Below are positions 51,129 through 61,534 of a DNA stretch of 64,000 nt, one piece after another. The stretch spans positions 79,599-143,598 of the forward strand of contig NW_005197426.1 of NCBI RefSeq assembly GCF_000372725.1. Reading direction: 5' to 3'. The position numbers and the translations under genes were made by a program. Each line of letters opens with the position of its first letter. The first letter of the stretch is position 1. The notes beneath the pieces are model-generated. The model was given only the letters and a program-made list of their open reading frames with translations, was not told the origin of the DNA and did no database searches. Source of the stretch: Emiliania huxleyi CCMP1516. Its lineage: Eukaryota > Haptophyta > Isochrysidales > Noelaerhabdaceae.

Positions 51129-53195
51129 TCACACCGGCAGGCTGCTATACACCTCGACCCACGGAGGCAGCCGCCAGTACGTGCCATTGTCCCTCCCGCT
51201 CGCCCACTCAGCGTAGGCGGTCTCGTTGTCCTCCGGGCAGCTCGTCCGCCGCGCGAGCGCGGCGCACGTCGCCCGGATCTGCGCGCTGATCTCGCGACGC
51301 GTGAGGTTGGCGTACCAAGGCACGCGAGCGGGGCGGGGCGGGATGTCGACGCTGGCGCGGCCGTGCTCGGTGAGCCGAAACGCCGCCGCGTCCCCCCTCA
51401 TCGACTGGCAGCCGCAAAAGGTGTGCGACGCCGTCGAGACTCGCGTGCCGACGAACGCACGCGAGGTCCACTCGCCGCGGCGCTGCGGGTCGGGACGCAC
51501 TTCGGGCGGCACAAGCCACGCCGCCCAGCCAACCTCGACGGCGGGGTCGAGGACCTCGGCGTACGGCCGGTCGTAGACGTCGGCTGCGCCGCCAAAGCGC
51601 AGCGCGCCGACGCCGGTGACGGCCTCGCGCCCGCGAGTCTCCTCGCCTCTCCGCCGCCGCCGCCGCCGCCCGGAGCTGGTCCCGACGACGGCCTGCGAGG
51701 GAGCGACGATCCGCGCCTCCCAGCCGTAGTCGCCCGAGGTGGCGTTCCAGTACGCTGTGAAGGGGTAGGCGTAGAAGCCGCCGCCCGTAGACCACGTGCA
51801 TGGCGACGCGCCGTTGAGCAAGCCGCGGCCGACAGCACGGCGCTCCCCCGCGACGGCGACTGCTGCCGCTGGCGCCGTCTCTGGCGCCGCCTCGACGAAC
51901 CCTCGCACGACGGAGAGGTAGCTCTCCGGAACCTCGACGAAGGTCATATGCGACGCGTTTGGGAACACCACGACCTCGGCGCCCGGTATCGCCGCCGCGA
52001 AGCGCCTCGAAGGAAGGAGGAAGGATGGTGAGCTGCGGCTCTCCCTCTTCTCGAGGTTGATCTCCTTTGGCCGCATTGGGTAGAGCTGCGGCCACACGTC
52101 GGCTCTCTCCCGGAACAATCCCTGACATCACGTCTAGATCTCGCCGCGTGGTGTCGGGCGTCGCCTCGTCGAACTCGCCGCACGTGAGCAGCGTGGGCAC
52201 CTAATTAATAATTAATGATTAATAATTAATAATTATTAACTCTCCGCACGTGAGCAGCGTGGGCACATCAATGCTCGCGAGCTCCGCCGAGCCGTTGTAG
52301 TCGCGGAGCACGCCGGTGGAGATGAACTCCGTCGGTCCCCACATGCCCTCGTAGCACCGCTTGTTGAAGAGGCGCGGCTCGAAAGTCGCCGCCACAAAGT
52401 CGGGCCACGGGTCCCGCCGGCACAAGTGCCGCCGGTAGAAGAGGTCCGTCGCCGCCGCAAAGGCCTCGCTCGAGGTGTCTCCGGAGGCGAGGCACGCACG
52501 CAGCGCCTGGAGGTCAAGGCAGCTGTGGAGTGAGCGTGAGGCGCGGAAGCCAAGGCTATTGGTGCGTAGCGGTCGGTCGCCTCTTGTGCACCCGCCGGCA
52601 GGGCGGCGCGGTACACGGCGTTGTCGGCCACCCACCGCCGCGTGTCGATGAGCGGCCCAGAGAGGATCAGCTTGGTGAGGCCCGGCGGCCGCCGTGCCGC
52701 GTACGCCGCTGCGATGGTGCCGCCCCACGAGTTTCCGAACATGATGAGGCTGTCGAGGCCGAGGTGAGAGCGCAGCGCGTCGATCTCGGCGAGGTAGCGA
52801 GGCACGTTCCAGTTCTTGGGGTCGTTGGGCCACTCGGAACTGCCCGCATCGAGCTGGTCGTAGAAGATGAGTTGCCGAGAGGCAGAGAGCGCCGTGAGCG
52901 GGTAGAGGTAGTGATGGCTCAAGCCAGGACCGCCGTGAATGACGAGCATCGGCGGTTCGCCTTTGCGCCGCTCTCCAACGACACCGTACCAAATGCGGCC
53001 GCCAGGCACAGCGAGGTGGCCTTGTGAACTGAAGTTAAATTCCGTCGTCGGCGGCGGCACAACGGTGGTCGCGAACTGCGCGTGCCCATCGAGGGAGGAA
53101 AGAAACGCAGCGGCGGCGAGGCAGAGGACACACGAGAGGACACACGGGCGCACACGGAGACCAGCCGGCCCACTGTGGCGTCGGACGTCTTGCAT
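51129..53195 (-). CDS. Secreted proline iminopeptidase-like alpha/beta hydrolase with extra C-terminal domain
   Basis: S33-type aminopeptidase fold. The ATG at 53195 opens a signal peptide (VRPCVLSCVLCLAAAAFLSS). Then come WYGVVG, oxyanion motif VIHGGPGLSHHYLYPL, FYDQLDAGSS, nucleophile elbow MFGNSWGGTIAAAYAARRP, RHLCRRDPWPDF, GMWGPTEF, acid region DVPTLLTCGEFDEATP, and the catalytic His in NASHMTFVEVPESYL. After the hydrolase, about 220 more residues (TGGGFYAYPFTAYWNATSGD to WVEVYSSLPV) contain N-glycosylation sites and cysteines and have no match I recognise. Introns: ~52510-52570 (GC-AG, inferred), 52201-52266 (GT-AG, A/T-rich), and one within 52020-52140 not resolved. Family members release N-terminal proline; here an extracellular or vacuolar role is inferred. 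Confidence 0.75.
52201..52266 (-). other. 66-bp A/T-rich intron bordered by a 23-bp perfect duplication
   Basis: On the gene strand the intron begins gtgcccacgctgctcacgtg and so does the next exon; the match is perfect for 23 bases (52244-52266 and 52178-52200). The remainder is taattaataatt-type filler ending attag. The A/T filler is strikingly unlike the GC-rich surroundings. Confidence 0.85.
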
Positions 53196-53768
53196 GGCGC
53201 AACCGAACACAAAAGCACAGCGAGGCCGTGTGAGTGGTCGCCCAGCGCGGCGGGGGGCAGTTTTTCTTCTTGCCGACGCCCTTCTGGCTTCGAAACCTCG
53301 AATGTTCGCGCAATGCCAGCCGTCGCTCAGACTGCAAGAAGAGACGACATGGCATCTAATAACAGGCTTCTCTCACATGACAAGCGATCCCACGACAGCG
53401 AGTGTGGGGACTACATGATCCGTACGTGAAGGGTGGAGGGGCCCGTCCGCGGAGCTAGGCGGTGCGGGCGCCCTCCACCGCGGCAAGAAGCCGTCCGCCG
53501 TTTGCTTGTTCGTGACCCAGTTGGTGCGCATCTTGCGCGCCTGCTTGTTGATGTTTTCGGCGTCGCCCGTCACCGCCGCCATGTAGATAAAAGGAAAATT
53601 ATTTGTTTTTTAGCAAAGACACAGATCTCGAACGCCAGCCGTCCGAGTTGGCTGACCTTCCGTGCACGCAGTAAATTTTCACTCCCACCCCTGCTGTAAT
53701 CCAAATCCTGCATCGTCTCGTGTAGAGCTCTACTTGCAGCGGCTCTTGCAGCATTCAACCCGCACTGG
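53196..53768 (-). pseudogene. Repeated protein fragment, related to 35.4 kb
   Basis: On the minus strand are pieces RKVSQLGRLAFEI (53620-53660), MAAVTGDAENINKQARKM then RTNWVTNKQTADGFLP (53470-53582), and a 53270-53350 part whose DNA matches the SDGYVDSRDIEALRNQKG region of the 35.4-kb fragment with frame changes. The ancestral protein is unknown. The two copies suggest spread with a mobile element or segmental duplication. Confidence 0.4.
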
Positions 53769-54526
53769 ATGCCGGGAGGCTCTCGGGCAGCGCAGCGCCG
53801 GGAGAGGAAACGGGCCAAGGCGAGCGGCGCTGCGGTGCCTGAAGCCCCGAGCAACAAGTGCGCACGCACACAGGCTTCTGCTTGCTCGGCGGCCACACAC
53901 GATGAGCCTGCAGCGCCTGCGGTACCTGTAGCAGCGTTTGCGATCAATGCGAGCGGCGCTCCCTCTGCCGAGGCTGGCGCGGCTCCCTCTCCTCCATACC
54001 GCGAGTGGCAGATCCCCGCGCCGAACGCCGCCAACGACGACGGGCTCTACGAGGCGCTCCAGATCGCTGTCGATCAGGCTGCGACGATTCACGGGAGGAA
54101 GTACCGGTACGGTGCGCTGCTGATCGCCGGCGACGACCACGTGCCGCTCAAGTCGGGCTCGAACAAGAAGCCCTTCCTGCGAGACAACATCCATGCCGAG
54201 ATGAGCGTCCTCAAAGGCTGCCCTCGCCCCGCCGGCAAGGACATGTTCATCGCGCGCTTGGTGAGTGCTCCGCCTCGCCGCGCCCGGCGGCTGAACGCCT
54301 CCTCACTCCTCCTCCCTCCACTCAGGCGCCGACAGCGCCTCCGGCCGAAGGTGCGGCCGCACCTTCCGCCACGCCGGCTGGACGGCGAAAGATTCTGAAT
54401 GCGATGCCGTGCGATCGCTGCGAGGCGAAGATGATCCGGACGGGCATCCGCCACTGCTACTTCACTATCAACGCGACGACGATTGGGGTGCGTCTGTACA
54501 ACGCTGACGACCGAGATGGGGTCTAA
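53769..54526 (+). CDS. Cytidine/deoxycytidylate deaminase-superfamily protein
   Basis: Two exons, 53769-54260 and 54326-54526, joined over a 65-bp GT-AG intron with a consensus gtgagt donor. The ~85-residue N-terminus is Ala/Ser-rich and disordered. The deaminase core follows: GLYEALQIAVDQAATIHGRK, YGALLIAGDDHVPLKSGSNK, the zinc-ligand/proton-shuttle motif NIHAEMSVLKG, and after the intron the second ligand pair in NAMPCDRCEAKM (PCxxC), then GIRHCYFTI. All zinc ligands are present, so it is probably catalytic. The substrate (free cytidine, dCMP or RNA) cannot be told; the HAE/PCxxC layout is common to all. Confidence 0.8.
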
Positions 54527-54604
54527 GCTCTGATCGCGCGTCGGTCTGTGCTATGAATGAGAGCAGAGAAGGTGAGTTGTTGCGCCGACGAGAGAAATAA
54601 CCGA

Positions 54605-57310
54605 GGCTAGTGCCATTTCACTGTGACACAGCTCGCGTTACAAAACCTTGATTTGACCATTTGCGCAAAAAGGTACGAGGCTGATCCGGCCGTGTCCCCA
54701 GCACAGCTTTGGCTTCGACGGGCGCCTCCCAGGGTGCCCCGGGCGACCGACTCGAGCGGCATGCGGCTTCGGACAGGCCTCGGCCCGGCTCCTGGCGGGT
54801 CGCTGAAGCGTCTCAGTCGCTCTCTCTCGGTTGCGCGGTTGCGCGGTTGACGCTTTTTTGGCGCTCACGGCGGGCGGCGAGGCTGGCCTTGAGGTCGCAG
54901 CGAGCCGTCCAGACGTCTCACGGTGGCGTCACGCATACGACTCGTGGCGTCGGTCGCCTTGGAGGCGGCGGAGACGTCCAGCGGCGGCGCATTTTGATGG
55001 GCACGCCCGGCAGCGCTGCGGGCGAGCGTGCCGCAGGCTGAAGACCTCCCTTGGCGCGGCGCGAGCGGCGCGCACCGCTGCACGAGGGCGCGCGGCGCTG
55101 CCGCCGCGATCAGTCGTCACGGCCTGCGCCCGGGCCGGCCGCGCGGTTGGCGTGGCAGCGACCACAGCACATGGTTCGGGGCTTCGGGCGGGCTTCTCGG
55201 TATCTTCGGTTCCGCTGCACCGGCGCGTGCGTCCGACCCAGTGAGTCCTGCCGGTGAAGTGTGTGGTGTCCAGCCGCGCGGTGTTGCAGACTACGTCGCG
55301 TGGTGTGCTTGTGCGTCGGTAGTCATCGCACGACTCGCAGTCTCGCACTGTGTCCGCACTGCCGGTGCCGGCTGGGTCCGTCGCAGCGCACGCACTCTCC
55401 CTGTGGGTCGAGTCGTGGTTTATGCGCGAGTCGTGGTGTGCGAGGATTATTTGACTAACACTCTGATTAATACCCAGCGCGGCGTCTCCCCCTCCTCTCT
55501 CGCTCGAGGCACCCGGAGCGAGAGTGTCAAGGACACACACCCATCTCTCTCTCGCGAGCGCACACACACCGACCCCATGTGCCGTGCACGGCCAGCGCTC
55601 CCACAGGCGCGGAATGATCCGTCGTGCGCCCCATGTGCGTGCGCGCGCAAGTACATGAAGCAGTTATAGCAGTACCCTACGACACACACCGCCAGAGGAC
55701 AGCGCGTCCAGCGTCCATCGGGGTGGAGGTGCTGCCGCCAGAGCCCAGGTTGGCGAAGCCGTCAACGATCCACTCTATGAAGCGTGGAGCTGCCGCCAGC
55801 GCTGCGGCCTGCGTGCCAAAGTTTCGCGGCTCGAAGGGGGCCGCGCCGTAGGGAGGGTTCGTGGAGCGGGCGACCCACCTCTGGAGCGTAGGCTGTTGAG
55901 CGACATCTTGACGTGCGTCTTCGACTTGCGGTAGAGGCACTCGATGTACCACCGGCCTGAGTTGCTGTTCTGCTTCACCGTCGGCGAGCAGCCGAGGTGC
56001 GCCACGCGCGGTCGTCGTCAGAGGCAGAAGAGGGCGCGTTGGTCATTTTCGCTATCTGCGCCGCGCGCAATGGGGTGAAGTCACGTGGGATTTGCACGAC
56101 GCGGCTGTCGCGACGTGCAGAAGTGCGTGGCATGCGGTGTACGAGAGGGTAGGGGGCTGAACGGCTCGGCTCGCGTCGCCATCCCAGCCGCAGCCCTGGA
56201 TTCTGGCCCGACGCCGAAGCGGCGCGCGCGGCGGCCGGCGCGGCTTGGGAAGGAGGGCGCGCGCCGACCCGTTCAGCCCCTAGGGGACCAGACTATGGCC
56301 ACCACTAGCCTCGCCAACCGCTCCGCTAGCGTGTCGAGCGAACCTGACGCGACTTCGGATGGCTACGTGGGCGCCTCGCTGTGCTGGCGTTACGCCCGGA
56401 TCAGCCTCGTAGTGNNNNNNNNNNNNNNNNNNNNNNNNNNNNNNNNNNNNNNNNNNNNNNNNNNNNNNNNNNNNNNNNNNNNNNNNNNNNNNNNNNNNNN
56501 NNNNNNNNNNNNNNCGAGCGTATAGAAGCGTTCTCGAACTCGTCGTGCAAACCCGCACAGCAGCGCTGGCAGGCGCGATGAGCGTCGTGCCACCTGACCC
56601 GATACGGGTCGCAGGCGTCGTACCGAGCGCGTCGAGACCGTGTCCTGATGTGATCTGCACGGGTAAATCACGTCGGCGTCAAAGGAGCGACGTGCGACCT
56701 GTCAGAGCTTGATCTCCGATCGCAGCTGCCTCTGCGCGTCCTGTGGATGTACCTTTGTTGCGCGCCGGAAACGACTCGACGCCGCTGAGATCGGAGATCA
56801 AGCTCTGACAGGTCGCACGTCGCTCCTTTGACGCCGACGTGATTTACCCGTGCAGATCACATCAGGACACGGTCTCGACGCGCTCGGTACGACGCCTGCG
56901 ACCCGTATCGGGTCAGGTGGCACGACGCTCATCGCGCCTGCCAGCGCTGCCGTGCAGGTTGCCACGACGAGGTCGAGAACGCTTCTATACGCTCGCCGAG
57001 CCTTCCTTTCCATCCCATTAGGCAGCCTGGGAACGGTGGCGATCAGAGGCAAAGCCTACGAGGGGTGGTGGAACCACATGTCACGGCTACTGCCGGCTCG
57101 ACCCCACGATAGCCTCCGGAGGCTGACTTTGCGGCACCATCATCGGACGATGTCGACGAGTTGGGTCGCTCTCGCGGTAGCCAGATGACCTCTCATACTA
57201 GGAGCATCGGCCATGGCCGCAGGGAGCGCGGGGGAGGGCGCTGGAAGCAACACGGAGCTCCGTTGGAGACGTTTTCAAGATTAGCGTGTCAGAGTGAAAT
57301 GGCACTAGCC
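54605..57310. mobile_element. 2.7-kb DNA transposon with 25-bp inverted ends
   Basis: Left end GGCTAGTGCCATTTCACT then gtgacac; right end is its complement with one mismatch (57286-57310). The flanks carry cga on both sides (54602-54604, 57311-57313), a possible 3-bp duplication. Contents: 54700-55250 a degraded coding-like stretch (VDAFLALTAGGEAGLEVAAS on the plus strand); 55775-56005 a minus-strand piece (NSGRWYIECLYRKSKTHVKM); a 100-base gap; and an inverted pair of a module that is also found at 34.1-34.6 kb. The module in direct orientation is 56765-57250, and its mirror is at 56515-56745. No intact transposase is recognised. Confidence 0.55.
56415..56514. other. Sequence gap (100 N)
   Basis: Undetermined bases at the outer edge of the inverted module copy, as expected where a palindrome broke the assembly. 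Confidence 1.
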
Positions 57311-57599
57311 CGATCGGTCCGCTCTCCCGCTCAACTCGCTTCGCTCTGCAATAAACACGTGTACAACTATCAGAAACACTGCTAAAAAAGCATGCGCGGC
57401 GCGGGCGGATGACTAGGGGAGAGAATGCGGAGAGACTAGCTCGCAGGTAGATGTGCTCAGCCAAGGGTAAGGGATGAGGGGAATGTGTGTCAGTGTGAGG
57501 GGTGCACCAACCGCAGAGCGTCGTGTTTTGCCTTTGAAAACTGAACAGTTTTTTTTGCTAAAAAAGCATGTAACACAGGTGTCGAGTGGGCGCAGTGTC

Positions 57600-57645
57600 T
57601 CCTGTCCCATCTCCTAGGAGGTTCGTTTTATTTATTTATTTATTC
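57600..57645. repeat. Repeat B (TTTA)n tail fragment
   Basis: cgttttatttatttatttat matches the tail end of the B copies at 36955 and 48615 in reverse orientation. Confidence 0.6.
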
Positions 57646-57646
57646 G

Positions 57647-57797
57647 CAATGCCTCTGGCCACACCGTATTTTGCGTATCGGAAGTCCTCTGTGACAGAGC
57701 ACAGAGGACGATACGGCACAGAGGGGACGATACGGCGGCCGTATAGTCCCTGTATAGTCCTCTGTCACAGAGGACTATACCGTGGCCAGAGCTCTGT
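57647..57797. repeat. ~150-bp palindromic MITE-like repeat
   Basis: gcctctggccacaccgtatt at the left and ataccgtggccagagc at the right are inverted. Inner inverted pairs agtcctctgtgacagag and ctctgtcacagaggact complete a hairpin. It sits 23 bases from the stop of the DCC gene and may fall in its 3' UTR. Confidence 0.75.
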
Positions 57798-57819
57798 CCC
57801 GTCTAGAGCCGTACCACCG

Positions 57820-58498
57820 TCACTCGAGAAAGCGCTCCACGGCTGTTGCTGCGTCGGCGCGCAGTTTGCAGCTCGGCCCCTCGCCGCTCTCGTCTTTCCC
57901 CAGAATCTTATACCTGCCACACGTCACCAGGTGGAGTGAGGCGATGTGGGCTGTGGGGCGAGAGTCGGGGGTCGCACGGGTCGGTTGGGTGCAGCGAGGA
58001 GGGGCGCCACCGATTCTCCGCCACGAGACGGTAGACGCCGTCGCGCACGGGCGCCGGCACGGACACGAGGCTGCTCGCGAGCACGTTGAGCGCCGGTCTC
58101 TGCAGTACCTGACCCACGCGGAGGGCAGCGGACGACTGCGTGTAGAACGAGCCGTCCCTGTCGATCACCACGAAGGTGGAGAGATCGTCTGCGGACCGGC
58201 CGCACGACTGCAGCAGCTCGCGACCACGCGACGACTGCAGCGAAGCGAAGCAGAAGAGCCCGCCTGGGTCGTTGTCAAGCACGAACGTGACCCAGCGGTT
58301 GCAAAAGTTGCACACCCCATCGAAGAGGATGATGCCAGCGCGGCCGTCGGGCACCGTACCCGGCGGTACAACGCCCGAGAGAGGCCCGCTCACCGCGCCT
58401 CGCAGCGGCTGATGGCGCATCGCAACCACGCGCCTCGAGGCGAGAGGCGGGCCCACGCGCAGCGCAGCGGCACTGGAGAGAAGGAGCGAGGCGAGCAT
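57820..58498 (-). CDS. DCC-family (DUF393) thiol-disulfide oxidoreductase-like protein, plastid-type leader
   Basis: Exon 1 58011-58498, GT-AG intron 57914-58010, exon 2 57820-57913. The leader MLASLLLSSAAALRVGPPLA is a signal peptide followed by an Arg/Ser-rich transit-like part, as used for import into complex plastids. The DCC motif is ILFDGVCNFCNRWVTFVLDN with the CxxC-type pair, then FCFASLQSSRGRELLQ and DLSTFVVIDRDGSFYTQSSA. The frame then enters the intron after VYRLVAEN; splicing adds RYKILGKDESGEG, then CKLRADAATAVERFLE and a stop, matching the usual DCC end. It is probably a thioredoxin-fold redox protein of the plastid; the partner is unknown. Confidence 0.85.
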
Positions 58499-58564
58499 TC
58501 TTGGTGTACCTCTGTTAGTGCCAGAGCGAGCGAGCGAGCGAGCAGCTGTGTGTCGCTTCTTGTA

Positions 58565-58790
58565 AAATTCTTGGGATAAAGTTGAGAGAGATTTTTAAAG
58601 ACCAACAAGAAATCACGACGCGTAAAATTGACGCACTGAAGATGGGACCCTGAAAATCCCTGTGTGGTGGCGGCGTGCCGTCCTCCCATCCCTGCGTCAT
58701 GGGGGGTAAACCCTGCCCAGCCCAGCCTCCGTGTCGCGATGCGCTCCCCACTCCCGTTCCCCAGTGTCCCTGATCGTCCTTCCAAGTACT
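58565..58790 (-). repeat. Remnants of repeats A tail and B
   Basis: On the minus strand cgtgatttcttgttggtctt (A tail) lies at 58590-58615. gatgggaggacggcacgccg (shared with 21215 and 34680) and the B core (cgatcagggacac, gcgcatcgcgacac) occupy 58650-58787. The order equals that at 37 kb, so this is a decayed copy of the same unit. Confidence 0.7.
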
Positions 58791-58896
58791 TGAAAATATC
58801 TTTTCCGCGAATCGTTTCATTCCCGGCAAAGGCAACTTTGCGCTCGTCCAATGGCGGCAGCAACGGCGATAGCTCGCGTGTGATCTCTCGCACCGC

Positions 58897-60072
58897 ATGG
58901 CGGCCGACAGGGTCGAGGGCGGGGCGCACACGCTCCCACCAATCGCGGAGGCCTCGGTCAGCAGTGAGGCGAGCGGCGACACGCAGCAGAAGCAGCAAAT
59001 CCTGAGCAGCATCTCTGCTGCCCTCTCCGCCGCGGACACCGAGAGGGTGGTGGCTGGCCTGATGCAAGCGGATAGGGTGCGCCGCCCACCCCTGCCTGCC
59101 ACTTGCCTCCTGCTGTGGCCCCGCGCCTCGCTCTCACTCGCGCCTCGCTCCCGCTCGCGTACCGGCTCAGCATTCGGTTCCTCTGCCTCTGGCGCTCGAA
59201 TTGCAAGTGGAGGCTCGGGTGCAGTAGATGCTGAGTGCAGTTTCGTGTAGCAGCTTACGCTGCAAGTCGCGCGAGCCTTCCGCATCTCACTCTCTTCAGA
59301 GACGGCACGCGAATGCTCCCGAGACCTTCGCAGAGCCTTCCGGGACCCTTCTGAGACACAGCGCAGTATACTAGTCAGGGAGAGGCAAGCGCATGGGATG
59401 CCCGCCCCCAAATGACCCAGGACCCATAATTTCTCTCATGTAGGATCTCGTCTTCCTCGCAGACCTCGCCCTCTCACTCCCCGTGCCCGCTGGCTGGAGG
59501 CTCGTGCGTGGTGCTGCCGCTGGCTGCGGCGCTGGCGGCTCGGCCTACTGGAACCACGAGCTACTGCACGTCTCGCAGTACACCCACCCCGTGCGTCGTT
59601 GTAGATGCTCGCGGCGTCTCCCACACGATCCCTCTGGCGGCGTCTCCCACTGTCCTGCTGCGGTACAATGCCGAATCGCAGCGAGCGCATGCCCGCGCCG
59701 TGCCCTCATGGCCATTCATGCTCCCTGCCGCTCTTGCAGGTCGACTCGTTCATCCATGCCGCCATCAAGCGGGTGCGGCTTGGCTCGGCGCGCATCTGCG
59801 AGAAGGCGGCGCGCAAGCTCCAGGCCCTCTTCGCCGAGCACGCCGTGCGAGGCGCCGCCTTGTACCGCCTACGGCTAGCGGAGCGGGCGGAGCGCCTGAG
59901 CCTCGCCCGACCGGCACGCGCTGCCAGCCCAGTCGGCAGCATCGATCCCCCTTCGCTGGACGCCGCCTCCGCGGAGCAAGGAGGGGCGCCGACCGCCCCG
60001 TACGCGAGCCACCGCTGGTCGGTGTTCCCAGGGTCCGCACACGATCTGGTACTGGGCGAGAGTGAGGAATGA
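58897..60072 (+). CDS. WW-domain protein, three exons
   Basis: Exons 58897-59076, 59444-59590 and 59740-60072; introns of 367 bp and 149 bp, GT-AG, both phase 0. Exon 1 encodes a helical stretch (TQQKQQILSSISAALSAADT). Exon 2 is a WW-like domain: PVPAGWRLVRGAAAG (first Trp) and SAYWNHELLHVSQYTHP (aromatic pair, Asn-His and final Pro), slightly longer than usual in the first loop. Exon 3 is helical and basic (VDSFIHAAIKRVRLGSARIC) with a disordered end. WW domains bind Pro-rich ligands, often in transcription or splicing proteins. The reverse strand of exon 1 is also open (RELSPLLPPLDERKVAF), so the strand of that part is less certain. Confidence 0.6.
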
Positions 60073-60759
60073 TAGAGCGACACTGGATCACGGAGACTTG
60101 GAGCGCGACGCAGCGGGCGCACAGCCACAGGGTCTTCTCGCTCGCCCATCAATTGTCAGATGTCGCTCGACCTCGAGAGACGAGAGCCTCTATGACTCTA
60201 TGGATTGTGCACGGTGTGACTGTGGGGGTGTGGGGGGCCGCAGCCCGCACCGCGCACCCACACCTCCACGCTCCACGTCCAGGGTCCAGGCTCCAGCACG
60301 CAGCACCTCCGGCTCCGCACCGGACCCCGGTCGCGGTCCCCGCTCTAGGACGTCCACCCGAGACAATAAGCATCAGAGAGAGCGAGTCATCACCCACACT
60401 ACTACGTGTACTGGGGCTGGATGGCGGGTGCTGACTGCTGACACCGCTGTAGGATTCCACTATCGTGTATATGGCCACGGCCGCGCGCCGCCGCCGGCGG
60501 CGCGGCGGCCGGCGCGCGCGCGGGACGTCCCCGGGCTCTGCGGATTTGTGTCAACAAAAACTCTCCTTGAGTGCACCACCAGGCCCTGGAAGAAGAGAGC
60601 GGGGCATCCCGGGGCATGACAGAGCACGAAGCATGCGACGAGATCAGTGCTGGGTCTGCAGAGGCTACTACGTGAGCATCAGTCGGGGAGGGAGCACCGC
60701 CATGGCTTACTACACGACGGCCTCGGGGGACAGGAGCACCGCCAGGGCTGATGCACGAC
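60073..60759. other. No gene supported
   Basis: Convergent spacer with a very GC-rich palindromic patch at 60480-60525 (gccgccgccggcggcgcggc). Confidence 0.4.
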
Positions 60760-61209
60760 TCAGCCGAGCGACCCCGAGCCGCCGTCGGCGGCCTTGGCGA
60801 CGGCCACAGCGCGTGCGCGCTGCGGGTCCGCTGCTTCCGGGAGCTCGCACTCCTCTGCGCCACACGCCTCGCAGAATGCAATGACTTCTTTGGTCGTCAG
60901 CTGGAGCATGTCTTCGGCCGCGTCGCAATGCCCGGTGGCCAGGCAACGATCGACGCACCACGAGTGCGGGGAAGACTCCATCAGCTTGAGGTCGCGCTGG
61001 ACAACCCGTAGCTCTGAAGCCGCTGCGCCCACCTGCACCTGGCGCTCAAGGCCGCTCGCGCCCGAGCGCCAGCCTTGGTGAGTGCGGTAGAAGCGGGAAA
61101 GGTCGGTGGCGGAGAGGTCGGCGACGACTGGCCCAGTGCGCAGTGCTATGACGGGGCGATTCGAAGGCAGATGGCAGATGGCAGATGGCAGGAGGATGGC
61201 CATCAACAT
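60760..61209 (-). CDS. Possible Cys-rich small protein, 149 residues
   Basis: ATG at 61209, with a moderately hydrophobic start (MLMAILLPSAICHLPS) encoded by a short cagatgg tandem repeat. The second half has a regular Cys pattern: SWCVDRCLATGHCDAAEDML, then FCEACGAEECELPE. This resembles small lumenal or CHCH-like folds but fits no family I can name. The first third may be 5' UTR read-through, with a real start further in. Single exon. Confidence 0.4.
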   Translation of the reverse strand: MLMAILLPSAICHLPSNRPVIALRTGPVVADLSATDLSRFYRTHQGWRSGASGLERQVQVGAAASELRVVQRDLKLMESSPHSWCVDRCLATGHCDAAEDMLQLTTKEVIAFCEACGAEECELPEAADPQRARAVAVAKAADGGSGSLG

Positions 61210-61534
61210 GGCCGGAGATGGACTGCGCCGGGTCTTTTTCTCGATTTTTCCGAAACCGACGAAAAGTGCTCCGCAGCAGCCTCGCTGAGCCAGAACATCG
61301 GCCCGCGAAGGTGGGGTGCTAGTATGAGCCCGATCCGTCGCAGAGTTCTTGCTACAAGCGCTTGCGCTTCGCCTTCGGCGGTTAGTGGTGCACTAACCTC
61401 CGCGAAACCCACCGGGTCGCTTCTCATCGCAAACCCTCACGAGCAGAGAGGTCCTCCTACGGGAATGTACGTAAGCCGAGCCGTGTATACGGAAAAGAAC
61501 TTTTCCGCTGTACAGAAAAAAATGGCGCGGTGCA

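Noticed and set aside
58390-59067. Minus-strand frame with LLLLLRVAARLTADRGLRDW and RELSPLLPPLDERKVAF, looking coding.
   Set aside because: It is antisense to the first exon of the WW protein and runs into repeat B; the plus-strand model continues through sensible splice sites into a WW domain. Kept only as a caveat.
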